A stretch of 64,000 nt of DNA from Glaciecola sp. XM2 (GTDB lineage: Bacteria; Pseudomonadota; Gammaproteobacteria; Enterobacterales; Alteromonadaceae). The notes under the pieces were generated by a model. That model did not search any database and was not told the origin of the DNA. It saw only the letters and a list, made by a program, of their open reading frames with translations. Positions 19,115 through 28,191 of this stretch are shown piece by piece (the stretch's first letter is position 1; each line of letters begins with the position of its first letter). Both the position numbers and the translations under genes were made by a program. The stretch covers positions 806,001 to 870,000 of the forward strand of contig NZ_JAHEOJ010000020.1 of the NCBI RefSeq assembly GCF_018595715.1. The letters are read 5' to 3'.

Positions 19115-20022
19115 CAGTGATGCAACCTATTGCGAAGTGCCGAGCGCAGTCCTTCGCCTACTATGTTCACGCTGAGTATCATCAAGAAGATACAAAGGCC
19201 GGGCAAAATAATGAGCCATGGGGCGACATAGGCGACTTCTAAACCTTGCGATAGTGTTAGTCCTAATTCAATCAGGGGGTCTTGTGCGGCTAAGTTTAAA
19301 AAGCCCAGTGCAGAAATGTCTATAATCGCCACCGATAATGCAATGGTCGCCTGCACCACGATTAACTCCACCATGCCCGGCAAAATGGAGTAAATGAATA
19401 TTCTTGGCGATGAGGCACCGTCGAGTCTGTCGAGCAGCACATAGTCTTTTTGTAACTCGTTGCGAACGAATGTACGAGTTTGATGCACAAATTGCGGGAT
19501 CAGCGCCAGCGTAATCGCGAGCATCGCGTTGGTTAAACCCGTTCCTAAGATTGCAACGATGATAATGGCAATCAACAAGGTTGGGATAGACATAATCGAG
19601 TCGAGTAAATGATTGATAACCGATGAGCGCACGCCACTTAGCACGCCTGCTAACGCACCTAACCCTACGCCAATAAGGACCGACACAGCAACAATCACTA
19701 AGCTACTGCCAAACGTAATGCGGCACGCATATAAAAGACGAGAAAATACATCTCGTCCTAAGCCATCTGTCCCCAATAAATGAATCGCAGAGCCGTTAGG
19801 CTCCCAAGCAGGGGGTAGCAAAATCGCATTGGTATTTTGTAGGTAGGGGTCAAAGGGTGCAATAATGGGCGCAAGAATAGTGATTACGACAAACAATACG
19901 AGCAAAACGAAGCCAGCTAATGCTATATGGCTGCGCCTGAACTCTATCCAAATATTGACCAGAGGCGAGGGATGATATTCTTCTTGATAAAGATTAAACC
20001 GCTGCACTTTCGGCTCGCTCAC
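19114..20022 (-). CDS. sapC: SapC, peptide ABC transporter permease
   Basis: DppC-type inner-membrane permease of 302 residues. A cytoplasmic N-terminus is followed by a first helix (IALAGFVLLVLFVVITILA), the NAILLPPAWEPNG periplasmic part and LLGTDGLGRDVFSRL, which is diagnostic of DppC-like permeases. The EAA-type loop (LDGASSPRIFIYSILPG) contacts the ATPases. The start lies 29 bp inside sapB, suggesting coupled translation. Confidence 0.92.
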   Translation of the reverse strand: MSEPKVQRFNLYQEEYHPSPLVNIWIEFRRSHIALAGFVLLVLFVVITILAPIIAPFDPYLQNTNAILLPPAWEPNGSAIHLLGTDGLGRDVFSRLLYACRITFGSSLVIVAVSVLIGVGLGALAGVLSGVRSSVINHLLDSIMSIPTLLIAIIIVAILGTGLTNAMLAITLALIPQFVHQTRTFVRNELQKDYVLLDRLDGASSPRIFIYSILPGMVELIVVQATIALSVAIIDISALGFLNLAAQDPLIELGLTLSQGLEVAYVAPWLIILPGLCIFLMILSVNIVGEGLRSALRNRLHH

Positions 20023-21022
20023 GTGCTGGATTCATCGCACGAGTGATAAATTCTATGGTAATTGTCATGGCCATGACAAACAGTGACACAATCAGCATGC
20101 CGATGCGGATAGCGGGATAATCTTGTTGATAAATTGCCTGAATCAACCAGCGTCCAATGCCAGGCCAAGAAAAAATGGTTTCGATGATCATGACATTGGT
20201 GATCAAGGTAGAAATCTGTAGCGCTAATATAGGTAATATTGGCAACAACGCGTTTTTTAAACCATGTTTAAAGAAAATTTGGCGCTGCGTAAAGCCGCGT
20301 GATTTGGCGGCAATAATATAGCCTTTATCCATCACATCCATAATTGAGCGACGCGTGAAGCGAATAAACAAGGCTGTTGTAACAATCGCAACGGATGCGG
20401 TCGGCAAAATCAAATGGTGCAGGGCATCTAGATATGCATCGGGCTTATTAGGAATATCAGAGCGAGCAATGTCTAACAAAATGAAGCCTGTTTCTACGGG
20501 TACATCAAACAACAAATCAATACGCCCAGAAATAGGAAGCCATTCGAGCTGAAGACAAAATATTGTGATGAATATCAGCGCCAGCCAAAACACTGGAAAT
20601 GAATAGCCCACCATCGAAAAAGTCACCACAGAAAAGTCGAAGGGGTTGTGGTTTTTTAAACCACTAATAAAGCCAATTGGAATACCGATAATAATGGAAA
20701 CTAAAAGCGCGTAGCCAACCAGTTCTAAGGTCGCTGGAAAAGCTAACGACACTTCTTGATAGAGATTAGACTGGTCGTTTGTACTAACGCCCCAATTGCT
20801 GTTTAACAGACTTTCAATATAAAAGATAAATTGATGAAAAATAGACTGATCGAGCTTATACACCTGCTCCAACGCAGTTCTTTGATCAGCACTTTGCGCG
20901 ACGATGCCAGAGATATTCGTGAGTAAATCCCCAGGGAAAAGAAACGGCAGAAAAAAAGACAGCACAATCAAAATGAAAATGGTGACCACCATTAAATTTA
21001 GATAGCGTATAAACAATTTCAT
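19994..21022 (-). CDS. sapB: SapB, peptide ABC transporter permease
   Basis: DppB-type permease of 342 residues with about six transmembrane helices. The N-terminal helix, a large periplasmic loop, and the EAA loop (AAKSRGFTQRQIFFKHGLKNALLP) are clear, as is IETIFSWPGIGRWL near the C-terminus. It overlaps both neighbours in the sap operon. Confidence 0.92.
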   Translation of the reverse strand: MKLFIRYLNLMVVTIFILIVLSFFLPFLFPGDLLTNISGIVAQSADQRTALEQVYKLDQSIFHQFIFYIESLLNSNWGVSTNDQSNLYQEVSLAFPATLELVGYALLVSIIIGIPIGFISGLKNHNPFDFSVVTFSMVGYSFPVFWLALIFITIFCLQLEWLPISGRIDLLFDVPVETGFILLDIARSDIPNKPDAYLDALHHLILPTASVAIVTTALFIRFTRRSIMDVMDKGYIIAAKSRGFTQRQIFFKHGLKNALLPILPILALQISTLITNVMIIETIFSWPGIGRWLIQAIYQQDYPAIRIGMLIVSLFVMAMTITIEFITRAMNPARERAESAAV

Positions 21023-22644
21023 TGAGCTTGCCGCTCTACAGAGTCAAAGCGGATACCGCCAAATGGATTGATTTGCATGTTCTTGATTTCGCTGCGAAGG
21101 GCTTGATATTGAAACGCGTGAGCAATCGGCACTAAGGGCATTTCTTCAAACAATAGTGTATTCGCTTGATGATATATCAACGTGCGAGCATCAAAGTCAT
21201 CTATAAGTAATGCTTGCTCGACTAATGCATCGTATTGTGGATTACACCACATGGCTCTATTGGTGCCTGAAGGGATAGCATCACAGGTCAGTAGCGGACG
21301 ATAAAAGTTATCTGGGTCGCCATTATCGGCGTTCCAACCAATGAGTACTGAGTCGTGAAGGCCCATACGTAAGTTTTCACGAAATATATTCCAGTCATAG
21401 CTAACGATGTTCACATTTATACCAACATCTGCCAAGTAGCTCTTAATAAGCTGTGCCATTTTCATTGCATTGGGATTGTATGCCCGCTGAACCGGCATCG
21501 CCCATACGTTCATGGTGAAATTAAACGGAACGCCCTCTTGGTCAAGCAGTTCTCTGGCGCGCACTGGGTTGTACCCCAACTCTTTCGCATTGGCCTGATA
21601 TGCCCATGATGCTGAAGGCACTAAGCTTTTTGCTCGAGTCGCTTGGCCTAGGTAAACCGCATCTAACAGGGATGTTTTATCAATGGCTAGCGCTAATGCT
21701 CTGCGCACATTGGGGTTATCAAAAGGAGGCTTACTGGTATTAAAGGCCCAAAAGCCTACGTTTAGCCCGGGTTTTTCTAATAAGGTAAGATCTTCTCGCT
21801 CTTCAATCACCGCTAAATCACTTTGTGAGGCAAAAGCAACGGCATCACATTCACCCGTAATGAGTTTGGCCATGCGCAAACTGCCTTTGGCGGTGATATC
21901 AAATACTAACTGCTGTGGGCCTGTAGTGGGTAAAAAGTAATCTGCATGGCGTTCAAAGCGAATGTGTTGGTTTTGCCTAAACTCTCTAAACTTGTAAGGC
22001 CCTGTGCCTATTGGAAACCGGTCTAAATCCGCAGGGCGACCGTCGGCCATCAGTGTAATTGCATATTCTTCAGATAAAATCACCGAAAAGTCGGTGGCTA
22101 AATTAGCCAAAAACGAACTATCGGGAATGTACAGGGTGATCTCAACGCGATAACCGTTAATACGTTCTACACTTTTTATCCGCTCACTGAGATTTAGGCT
22201 ATCGAAATAAGGATAATTGCCGCCGCCTACATCATGGTAAGGGTGAAATGAATTGCGCCACCGGTCGATACTGAATATCACGTCATCAGCGTTAAAAGTG
22301 CGTGTTGGGGTAAAATAAGGCGTGGTATGAAACTGCACACCGCGGCGAAGCTGAAATGTGTAAGTTAAACCGTCTTCACTCACTAACCAGCTGCTCGCTA
22401 GACCAGGCTCAATAAGTCCATTACTCGGATTAAACTCTAATAAGCGATCGTAAATTTGATGGGCTGAGGCATCGGCTGTGGTGCTTGACGTATCTAGCTG
22501 TGGATTGAATGAGCCAGGGTTACTTTCGGAGCAAAAAGTCATAGCATTGATGCTATCAAGAGAAGGTTTTGCGCACGCGAATAATGTTAAGCTGATTAGG
22601 CTTAAGCAAAGCCATCTTGCGAACACTAAAGGTGCATGAAACAT
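21019..22644 (-). CDS. sapA: SapA, peptide-binding lipoprotein
   Basis: Solute-binding protein of the SBP_bac_5 (DppA/OppA-like) family feeding the Sap importer. The signal ends in LFAC, a plausible lipobox, so it is probably membrane-tethered rather than free in the periplasm. The family-typical RRGVQFHTTPYF, NADDVIFSIDRW, GTGPYKF and NPNVRRALALAIDK segments are present. At 541 residues the length is normal. Translation appears coupled to pspF (1-bp overlap). In enteric bacteria Sap is linked to antimicrobial-peptide handling; the role in a marine bacterium is unknown and may be peptide uptake. Confidence 0.9.
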   Translation of the reverse strand: MFHAPLVFARWLCLSLISLTLFACAKPSLDSINAMTFCSESNPGSFNPQLDTSSTTADASAHQIYDRLLEFNPSNGLIEPGLASSWLVSEDGLTYTFQLRRGVQFHTTPYFTPTRTFNADDVIFSIDRWRNSFHPYHDVGGGNYPYFDSLNLSERIKSVERINGYRVEITLYIPDSSFLANLATDFSVILSEEYAITLMADGRPADLDRFPIGTGPYKFREFRQNQHIRFERHADYFLPTTGPQQLVFDITAKGSLRMAKLITGECDAVAFASQSDLAVIEEREDLTLLEKPGLNVGFWAFNTSKPPFDNPNVRRALALAIDKTSLLDAVYLGQATRAKSLVPSASWAYQANAKELGYNPVRARELLDQEGVPFNFTMNVWAMPVQRAYNPNAMKMAQLIKSYLADVGINVNIVSYDWNIFRENLRMGLHDSVLIGWNADNGDPDNFYRPLLTCDAIPSGTNRAMWCNPQYDALVEQALLIDDFDARTLIYHQANTLLFEEMPLVPIAHAFQYQALRSEIKNMQINPFGGIRFDSVERQAQ

Positions 22645-23750
22645 TATGCTACGTCACCGTTGTCTAACAAATTGTATTTTTTCAAATACCCTCGTAATTG
22701 ATGATATGTCAATGAGAGCTTTTCTGCAGTCTTTTTCTGATTAAATTGACTCTCTTTTAACGCTTGCTTGATCACTTTTATCTCAAAATCTTGCGAAGCT
22801 TGCTTCAAATCTACAGGGAGTGTCACGGCTGAATTTTGCGCGGAAGCACTCGGCGCCAGTGCGCTATTGAGAGAGGCATCGGCATCAATTTGTGAATTAG
22901 CTTCACCTTGCGTAACAGCAACATTGTTAGCAGGCTGCGCTGCAGGCGCTTTTGTTCGAGAGGTTGGCCTAAAATTGGATTCAAAAGGGTCGAGCACAAT
23001 ATCGTGTACAGGTAAGTGAGGAGAGTTTCGGTATACCGCGCGCTCCACCACATTTTTTAGCTCTCGAATGTTGCCGGGCCAACTATAATCCATTAACGTT
23101 TCTCTGGCGCGTTTACTAAAGCCACTAAAGAGCTCCATTTCAAGTTCACGGGCCATATTGATCGCAAAATGCTCCGCTAGGGTCATAATATCTTCTTTAC
23201 GCTCACGCAAAGGAGGAATGGTGACAACATCGAAGGCTAAGCGGTCTAATAAATCAGCTCTGAATTCGCCCTGTTCGGCAAGTGTGGGTAAATCTTCATT
23301 TGTGGCCGCGATAAGTCTCACGTCTACTTTCACAGTTTTGGTGCCACCGACGCGTTCAAATTCACCATATTCAATAACGCGCAATAGTTTTTCTTGAATC
23401 AAGGGAGAGGTATTGGCGAGCTCATCTAAAAATAGGGTGCCTTGGTCAGCGTATTCAAAACGTCCTTCGCGGCGTTTACTCGCGCCTGTAAAAGCGCCTG
23501 CCTCATAGCCGAATAGTTCGCTTTCTAATAGATTGTCGTTTAATGCAGCACAATTGAGTTTTACGTAATTCTGCTCCCAGCGCTTAGATAAAAAGTGCAA
23601 CCTGGCAGCAACTAGCTCTTTACCTGTGCCGCGTTCGCCTATTACTAACACAGGTTTGTTCAACGGGGCTACTTGAGAGATTTGTTCTAATACTTCTAAA
23701 AACGAGTTGGCTTCACCGATTAGATTGTCTGACTTGGAAAACATGCTCAC
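22644..23750 (-). CDS. pspF: PspF, sigma-54 activator of the phage shock operon
   Basis: AAA+ enhancer-binding protein that activates psp transcription and is held inactive by PspA. It lacks an N-terminal sensory domain, as PspF does. Walker A is GERGTGKE, the sigma-54 contact loop is GAFTGA, and Walker B is GTLFLDE. The HTH at the C-terminus (KKTAEKLSLTYHQLRGYLKKY) follows a long low-complexity linker rich in Ala, Asn and Ser that makes this version 368 residues. The start could be the GTG at 23750 or the ATG two codons later. It is divergent from pspA and leads into sapA. Confidence 0.93.
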   Translation of the reverse strand: MSMFSKSDNLIGEANSFLEVLEQISQVAPLNKPVLVIGERGTGKELVAARLHFLSKRWEQNYVKLNCAALNDNLLESELFGYEAGAFTGASKRREGRFEYADQGTLFLDELANTSPLIQEKLLRVIEYGEFERVGGTKTVKVDVRLIAATNEDLPTLAEQGEFRADLLDRLAFDVVTIPPLRERKEDIMTLAEHFAINMARELEMELFSGFSKRARETLMDYSWPGNIRELKNVVERAVYRNSPHLPVHDIVLDPFESNFRPTSRTKAPAAQPANNVAVTQGEANSQIDADASLNSALAPSASAQNSAVTLPVDLKQASQDFEIKVIKQALKESQFNQKKTAEKLSLTYHQLRGYLKKYNLLDNGDVA

Positions 23751-23876
23751 GGGCAGTTCCTTAATAGTTAGTCAAAATCACTAAATAATAGTGTACTTTA
23801 AAAAAAACCAAATACCCATATTTTTTTAAAAAAAGAAAAAGTGCATTAAAAACATGTAGTTAAAATGTTTACAAAG

Positions 23877-23893
23877 TTGGCAAGCATATTGTA
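23877..23893 (+). promoter_or_regulatory. Sigma-54 (-24/-12) promoter of pspABC
   Basis: TTGGCAAG-CATA-TTGTA matches the consensus TTGGCACG-N4-TTGCW, with GG and the downstream TTG at the required spacing. It lies 60 bp upstream of the pspA start. The region upstream, toward pspF, is very AT-rich and would hold the PspF sites and possibly an IHF site. Confidence 0.85.
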
Positions 23894-23953
23894 TGGGTGT
23901 AAGTAAGTTGAATCGAAATTTTATTTACTTTCCAATAGAAGAGGTAACATACC

Positions 23954-24664
23954 ATGGGTATATTTTCACGTTTTACCGATATTATTAATTCAAACATTAA
24001 CGCAATTTTAGATAAGGCGGAAGATCCAGAGAAAATGGTTCGTCTTATTATCCAAGAAATGGAAGACACGTTAGTTGAAGTGCGTAGCGCATCAGCAAAA
24101 ACCATTGCTGCGAAAAAAGACGTTTCGCATCAAATTAACAAGTTAAAAGCGGAGTCAGACGATTGGCAGGCTAAGGCCGAATTAGCGCTTAGCAAAGACA
24201 GAGACGACCTAGCAAGAGCGGCGTTACAAGAGAAGGCTAAATCTGGCGAAGCTGCGGCATCGTTAGAGCATGAGTTAGAGTTGATTGAAACCGAGTTAGC
24301 TAAGCTACAAAGCGAAACTTCGCAGCTTCAAGAAAAATTAGCAGATGCCAAGAGTCGTCAAAAGACAATTATCATGCGCCAAAACACTGTGAGCTCGCGT
24401 TTGCAGGTAAAAAAGCGCTTAGATTCTTCGACCGTAGACAACGCTATGGGACGTTTCGAGCAGTTTGAGCGTAAAATCGACGATTTAGAGTCGCAAGTAG
24501 AATCCTACGATGTGGGTAAACGCTCTCTTAAAGATGAATTTGCTGAGTTAGAAACTGATGGCAAAATTGATGATGAATTAGCGGCATTGAAGCAAAAGAT
24601 GGCCGGGAATAAATCAGCACCTTCGGTTACCGCGGTTGGCACAAAGAAAACGAAAAAAGCCTAA
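23954..24664 (+). CDS. pspA: Phage shock protein PspA
   Basis: ESCRT-III-like membrane effector and negative regulator of PspF. The 236-residue protein is almost wholly helical coiled coil. The N-terminal MGIFSRFTDIINSNINAILD amphipathic helix binds stressed membrane, followed by EDPEKMVRLIIQEMEDTL, the family signature. The start has GAGGTAA upstream. It is first gene of the sigma-54-dependent psp operon. The C-terminus ends in a basic KKTKKA tail. Confidence 0.96.
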   Translation: MGIFSRFTDIINSNINAILDKAEDPEKMVRLIIQEMEDTLVEVRSASAKTIAAKKDVSHQINKLKAESDDWQAKAELALSKDRDDLARAALQEKAKSGEAAASLEHELELIETELAKLQSETSQLQEKLADAKSRQKTIIMRQNTVSSRLQVKKRLDSSTVDNAMGRFEQFERKIDDLESQVESYDVGKRSLKDEFAELETDGKIDDELAALKQKMAGNKSAPSVTAVGTKKTKKA

Positions 24665-24747
24665 CTTTGATTAAAGGCGGGCGAAATCGCATACTAGATG
24701 TATGGTAATGCATTCGCCCAACGTTTACGTTATTCAGGAGAACACTA

Positions 24748-24987
24748 ATGGCTGAGATCTTTGTCATCCTAACCGGTACATCATTAATCGTATTTACTAT
24801 GTTTGTTGCGCCCATTTGGCTGATTTTACACTACCGCAGCAAGAAGCAAGTGAGTCAAGGACTAAGCGAATCAGAAGTTCATACATTACAAAGCCTTGCT
24901 GAGAAAGAAGAGCAAATGTCAGAGAGAATTAAAACGCTAGAAGCGATTTTAGATTCTGAGGCACCAAATTGGAGGGAGAGAGCATGA
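24748..24987 (+). CDS. pspB: Phage shock protein PspB
   Basis: Small inner-membrane protein that works with PspC to release PspA from PspF under membrane stress. It has one N-terminal transmembrane helix followed by a cytoplasmic coiled coil (EEQMSERIKTLEAIL) and a WRER end typical of PspB. The 79-residue length fits. CAGGAG precedes the ATG, and its stop overlaps the pspC start (ATGA). Confidence 0.95.
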   Translation: MAEIFVILTGTSLIVFTMFVAPIWLILHYRSKKQVSQGLSESEVHTLQSLAEKEEQMSERIKTLEAILDSEAPNWRERA

Positions 24988-25442
24988 ACACCAAACGTTC
25001 TCTGTATCGAGACCCTAAACAAGGCAAAATTGCAGGTGTATGCGCTGGGTTAGCTACCTACTTTAATATCGAAGTTTGGCTTGTTCGCATCATTGTATTA
25101 TCCGCATTCTTACTTGCAGCTGGTCCATTTATATTTGTCTTGTACATTGCAGGTTGGTTGATTTTAGACAAGAAGCCAGAGCATTTATATGATGAAGAAA
25201 GTACGCTTAACAGCACGAAAAGCAACGCTCATACATTTACGGGTAAGGGCTATAAAAATGCAAACAACGGTGATGAGAAAGTATGTGTAAAAGCGAAGGT
25301 TTGGCAAGCGGGCATGCCACCTAAGCAAGCATTTTTAAACATACAGCAGCGCTTTATTCGTAGTGAAAACCGTCTACGTAAAATAGAAAGTTATGTCACC
25401 TCTAAAGAGTTTCAGCTTAACCGAGAATTAAATCGTCTCTAG
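24984..25442 (+). CDS. pspC: Phage shock protein PspC
   Basis: Inner-membrane stress sensor with a PspC domain. The start is set at the ATG overlapping the pspB stop because GGAGGGAGAG precedes it; an upstream TTG at 24969 is less likely. SLYRDPKQGKIAGVCAGLA is the domain signature and is followed by a long hydrophobic segment. The C-terminal cytoplasmic half (about residues 75-152) ends in a helical stretch with FIRSENRLRKIESYV. No pspD or pspE follows; a terminator does. Confidence 0.94.
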   Translation: MNTKRSLYRDPKQGKIAGVCAGLATYFNIEVWLVRIIVLSAFLLAAGPFIFVLYIAGWLILDKKPEHLYDEESTLNSTKSNAHTFTGKGYKNANNGDEKVCVKAKVWQAGMPPKQAFLNIQQRFIRSENRLRKIESYVTSKEFQLNRELNRL

Positions 25443-25461
25443 CAGAGCATACAAAGGCTAT

Positions 25462-25496
25462 AACCCCTGTGTCGAATAACAACGCAGGGGTTTTTT
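25462..25496 (+). terminator. Rho-independent terminator of pspABC
   Basis: AACCCCTG/CAGGGGTT stem with a 15-base loop followed by T residues. Confidence 0.85.
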
Positions 25497-25664
25497 GTAT
25501 ATCGCTTACTATATGATTTACATAAATATTTTAAAATCACACCATCTATTACGTAAACCAAAGAATACAAAAACATCTGTTCATACCAGTTTGATGAGAT
25601 TCTATTTGCTCACAAAAAAACAACATTTTTATTACTATGTCGGCCTTTCGAGTCAGCCATAAAG

Positions 25665-26471
25665 ATGAGTATGTCAAAAAGCACGAAGTACGTTTCTAGA
25701 GAAATCAGCAAAGACGGAATGATTGCATGGAGTAGCGAAGAAAACGACCGCTGGGCGAGGTTATATGATCGCCAAATGAAGTTGTTAAATGGCCGTGCAT
25801 GCGACGAATATATGCAGGGTATTGAGCTTCTTAAAATGCCTGCTGATCGCATTCCACAACTACCTGATATTGATAAAGTTCTCAACGAAACCACCGGGTG
25901 GACGACCGCAGCGGTGCCAGCACTGATTAACTTTACGGAATTTTTTACGTTGTTGGCCAATAAGCGTTTTCCAGTGGCAACGTTTATGCGCAGTGAAGAA
26001 GAGTTTGACTATTTACAAGAGCCCGATGTGTTTCATGAAATATTTGGGCATTGTCCGTTGCTGACAAACCCAGCATTTGCACACTTTACCCATACCTATG
26101 GAAAATTAGGCCTTGCGGCAAATAAAGAAGATAGAGCATTTTTAGCTCGACTGTATTGGTTTACCGTAGAGTTTGGATTGGTGCAAACAGAAGAAGGTTT
26201 GAGAATATATGGCGGTGGTATTTTATCATCCCCAGGTGAAACGCTCTTTTCGCTCGAAAATGAAAAGCCTGAGCGTAACCCTCTGGTGCCAATTGACGTT
26301 TTGAGAACACCATATCGTATCGACATAATGCAGCCAATCTATTATGTGCTTGAGAATTTCAATCAGTTATTTGAATTGGCGGAGATGGACATCATGGCGC
26401 TGGTAGAGGAAGCAAAAGCGCAAGGACTATTCGAACCTAAGTTCCCGCCGAAGCTAAAACAAGCCAGTTAA
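25665..26471 (+). CDS. phhA: Phenylalanine 4-monooxygenase
   Basis: Tetrahydropterin-dependent iron hydroxylase converting phenylalanine to tyrosine. The monomeric bacterial catalytic domain (268 residues) is complete. The iron ligands are His124 and His129 in HEIFGH and Glu169 in FTVEFGL. It lies upstream of tyrR/phhR and maiA, which points to aromatic amino-acid breakdown through homogentisate, although the hmgA and fahA steps are not in this window. The upstream gap of about 170 bp is AT-rich; I could not define a TyrR box there with confidence. No pterin-recycling gene (phhB) is adjacent. Confidence 0.96.
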   Translation: MSMSKSTKYVSREISKDGMIAWSSEENDRWARLYDRQMKLLNGRACDEYMQGIELLKMPADRIPQLPDIDKVLNETTGWTTAAVPALINFTEFFTLLANKRFPVATFMRSEEEFDYLQEPDVFHEIFGHCPLLTNPAFAHFTHTYGKLGLAANKEDRAFLARLYWFTVEFGLVQTEEGLRIYGGGILSSPGETLFSLENEKPERNPLVPIDVLRTPYRIDIMQPIYYVLENFNQLFELAEMDIMALVEEAKAQGLFEPKFPPKLKQAS

Positions 26472-26499
26472 TAAAACGTTCACAAACATTACAAAAATG

Positions 26500-26526
26500 T
26501 CACCCTAGAGCCGGTTTCTAGGGTGA
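26500..26526. repeat. Perfect 10-bp inverted repeat between phhA and tyrR
   Basis: TCACCCTAGA and TCTAGGGTGA flank a 7-base loop. No T run follows on the plus strand, so it is not a standard terminator. It sits 29 bp after the phhA stop and 91 bp before tyrR. It could be a 3'-end hairpin for phhA or an operator. Confidence 0.7.
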
Positions 26527-26616
26527 TCTAGCTCTACTACTACCCGTATTCATACCTATACAAGTACACTTTCATTTACAGCAAAGGCGTAAAGCCTCGC
26601 GAGGGTATTGGAAATT

Positions 26617-28170
26617 ATGCGTTTAGAAATAAACTGCGAAGACCGGCTTGGCATTACGCAAGATGTCATAGAAATTCTCAGTGATTATCATATAGATCTG
26701 CGCGGCATTGAGATTAATGCCATGGGTAAAATTTTCTTGGATTTTCCAACCATCGAATTTACCGATTTTCAGGTGCTCATGCAAAAGTTGCGTAGAGTGA
26801 ATGGTATCACTGATGTCAAAACAACCCCGTTCATGCCCATCCAACGAGAGCGTAATCAGCTTCGAGCGCTTCTACAAACACTCCCAGACCCTGTTGTATC
26901 GATAGACACGCAAGGTAAAATCATACTGTTTAACGATGCGGTTATCAGAGGCTTAGAGCTTAGCGCCGAAGAAGTATTGCAGACGCACATTGATGACGTG
27001 ATAACTGGGTTTAATTTTACCAAATGGCTTGAGGGAAGGGAAATATACCCACAAACTCAGCGTGTTAAGTTCTTGGAGCAAGACTACATCGCCGACTTAT
27101 TACCCGTTGATGTGCCTGACTCTGACAAAACCATCTTAGCTGGTGCCGTGGTAATGCTAAAATCAGAAGTTAGGTTAGGCCAGCAAATTTCAGTATTTCA
27201 CAGGGCTTCTAGCAATAGTTTTAGTTCGTTTGATGCCAATTCCAGCGCTATGAAAAAGGTAATACGTGAAGCAAAGCGTATGTCTGAGTTGGATGGCAAC
27301 ATTTTGATCACAGGCGAGACAGGCACCGGCAAAGAGCAGATCGCTAAGGCCTGCCATGATAATAGCAGGCGCAGTGAGGGCGAGTTTGTGAGTTTAAATT
27401 GCGCATCTATTCCTGATGATGTTGCAGAGACCGAACTCTTTGGTTATGCCCCAGGCGCGTTCACAAACGCCGAAGGAAAGGCAGGCCTGTTTGAGCAAGC
27501 GGCCGGTGGAACCATTTTATTTGACGAAGTCAGTGAAATGTCGCCACAGCTACAAGCAAAACTGCTGCGTGTTTTAGAGTATGGCACCTACCATCAGGTG
27601 GGTGACAGTCGCGTGAAGTCCATCGATTGTCGCATTATATGCACCACATGCCGCGATTTGGCTGATTGTGTTGATGATGGCACGTTTAGAGAAGACTTAT
27701 ATTATAGATTGAATGTGCTTTCTCTTGTGGTTCCCTCATTAAGAGAGCGGAAGGCCGATATACTGCCGTTGACCAACAGAATCTTGTTGCAACACAGTAA
27801 AAAGCTTGGGATCCAAATTCCTAAGCTGAGCAAGTCATGTGTGGAATATTTACAGGGCTATCCATGGCCGGGGAATATCAGGCAGCTCAAAAACGCGCTG
27901 TACAGAGCCATATCTTTGATGGACGGCAACGAGATCACGAAAGACGCTATACAAGTACCGTCATGCAGTGCAACCGTGACTTACATTGATGAAAACTTTG
28001 ATGGAACCCTCGAGCAAGAGGTGAAGAAGTTTGAACGAGACATGCTTAAACGCTTGTATCCATCTTATCCAAGTACACGTCAGCTCGCTAAAAAATTAGG
28101 CTTGAGCCATACTGCTATTGCGAATAAACTGCGCGAATATGGCATAAATAAGAGCACTGTTAAATATTAA
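26617..28170 (+). CDS. tyrR: TyrR/PhhR aromatic amino-acid regulator
   Basis: Regulator of aromatic amino-acid genes. It has an N-terminal ACT domain beginning MRLEINCEDRLGITQDV, a PAS domain (about residues 75-190), an AAA+ domain with GETGTGKE and GTILFDEVSEMS, and a C-terminal HTH (STRQLAKKLGLSHTAIANKL). The loop that is GAFTGA in sigma-54 activators reads GAFTNA, so it probably works with sigma-70, as TyrR does. The ATG at 26617 starts at the ACT domain; a TTG three codons upstream is less likely. Genetic linkage of tyrR with psp is also seen in E. coli. It is likely co-transcribed with maiA 21 bp downstream. Confidence 0.93.
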   Translation: MRLEINCEDRLGITQDVIEILSDYHIDLRGIEINAMGKIFLDFPTIEFTDFQVLMQKLRRVNGITDVKTTPFMPIQRERNQLRALLQTLPDPVVSIDTQGKIILFNDAVIRGLELSAEEVLQTHIDDVITGFNFTKWLEGREIYPQTQRVKFLEQDYIADLLPVDVPDSDKTILAGAVVMLKSEVRLGQQISVFHRASSNSFSSFDANSSAMKKVIREAKRMSELDGNILITGETGTGKEQIAKACHDNSRRSEGEFVSLNCASIPDDVAETELFGYAPGAFTNAEGKAGLFEQAAGGTILFDEVSEMSPQLQAKLLRVLEYGTYHQVGDSRVKSIDCRIICTTCRDLADCVDDGTFREDLYYRLNVLSLVVPSLRERKADILPLTNRILLQHSKKLGIQIPKLSKSCVEYLQGYPWPGNIRQLKNALYRAISLMDGNEITKDAIQVPSCSATVTYIDENFDGTLEQEVKKFERDMLKRLYPSYPSTRQLAKKLGLSHTAIANKLREYGINKSTVKY

Positions 28171-28191
28171 CAGTCAAATACGAGGGCGATT

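Noticed and set aside
25510-25540. Possible TyrR box upstream of phhA
   Set aside because: Only one half-site (TTTACA) is clear; the partner half does not match TGTAAA.
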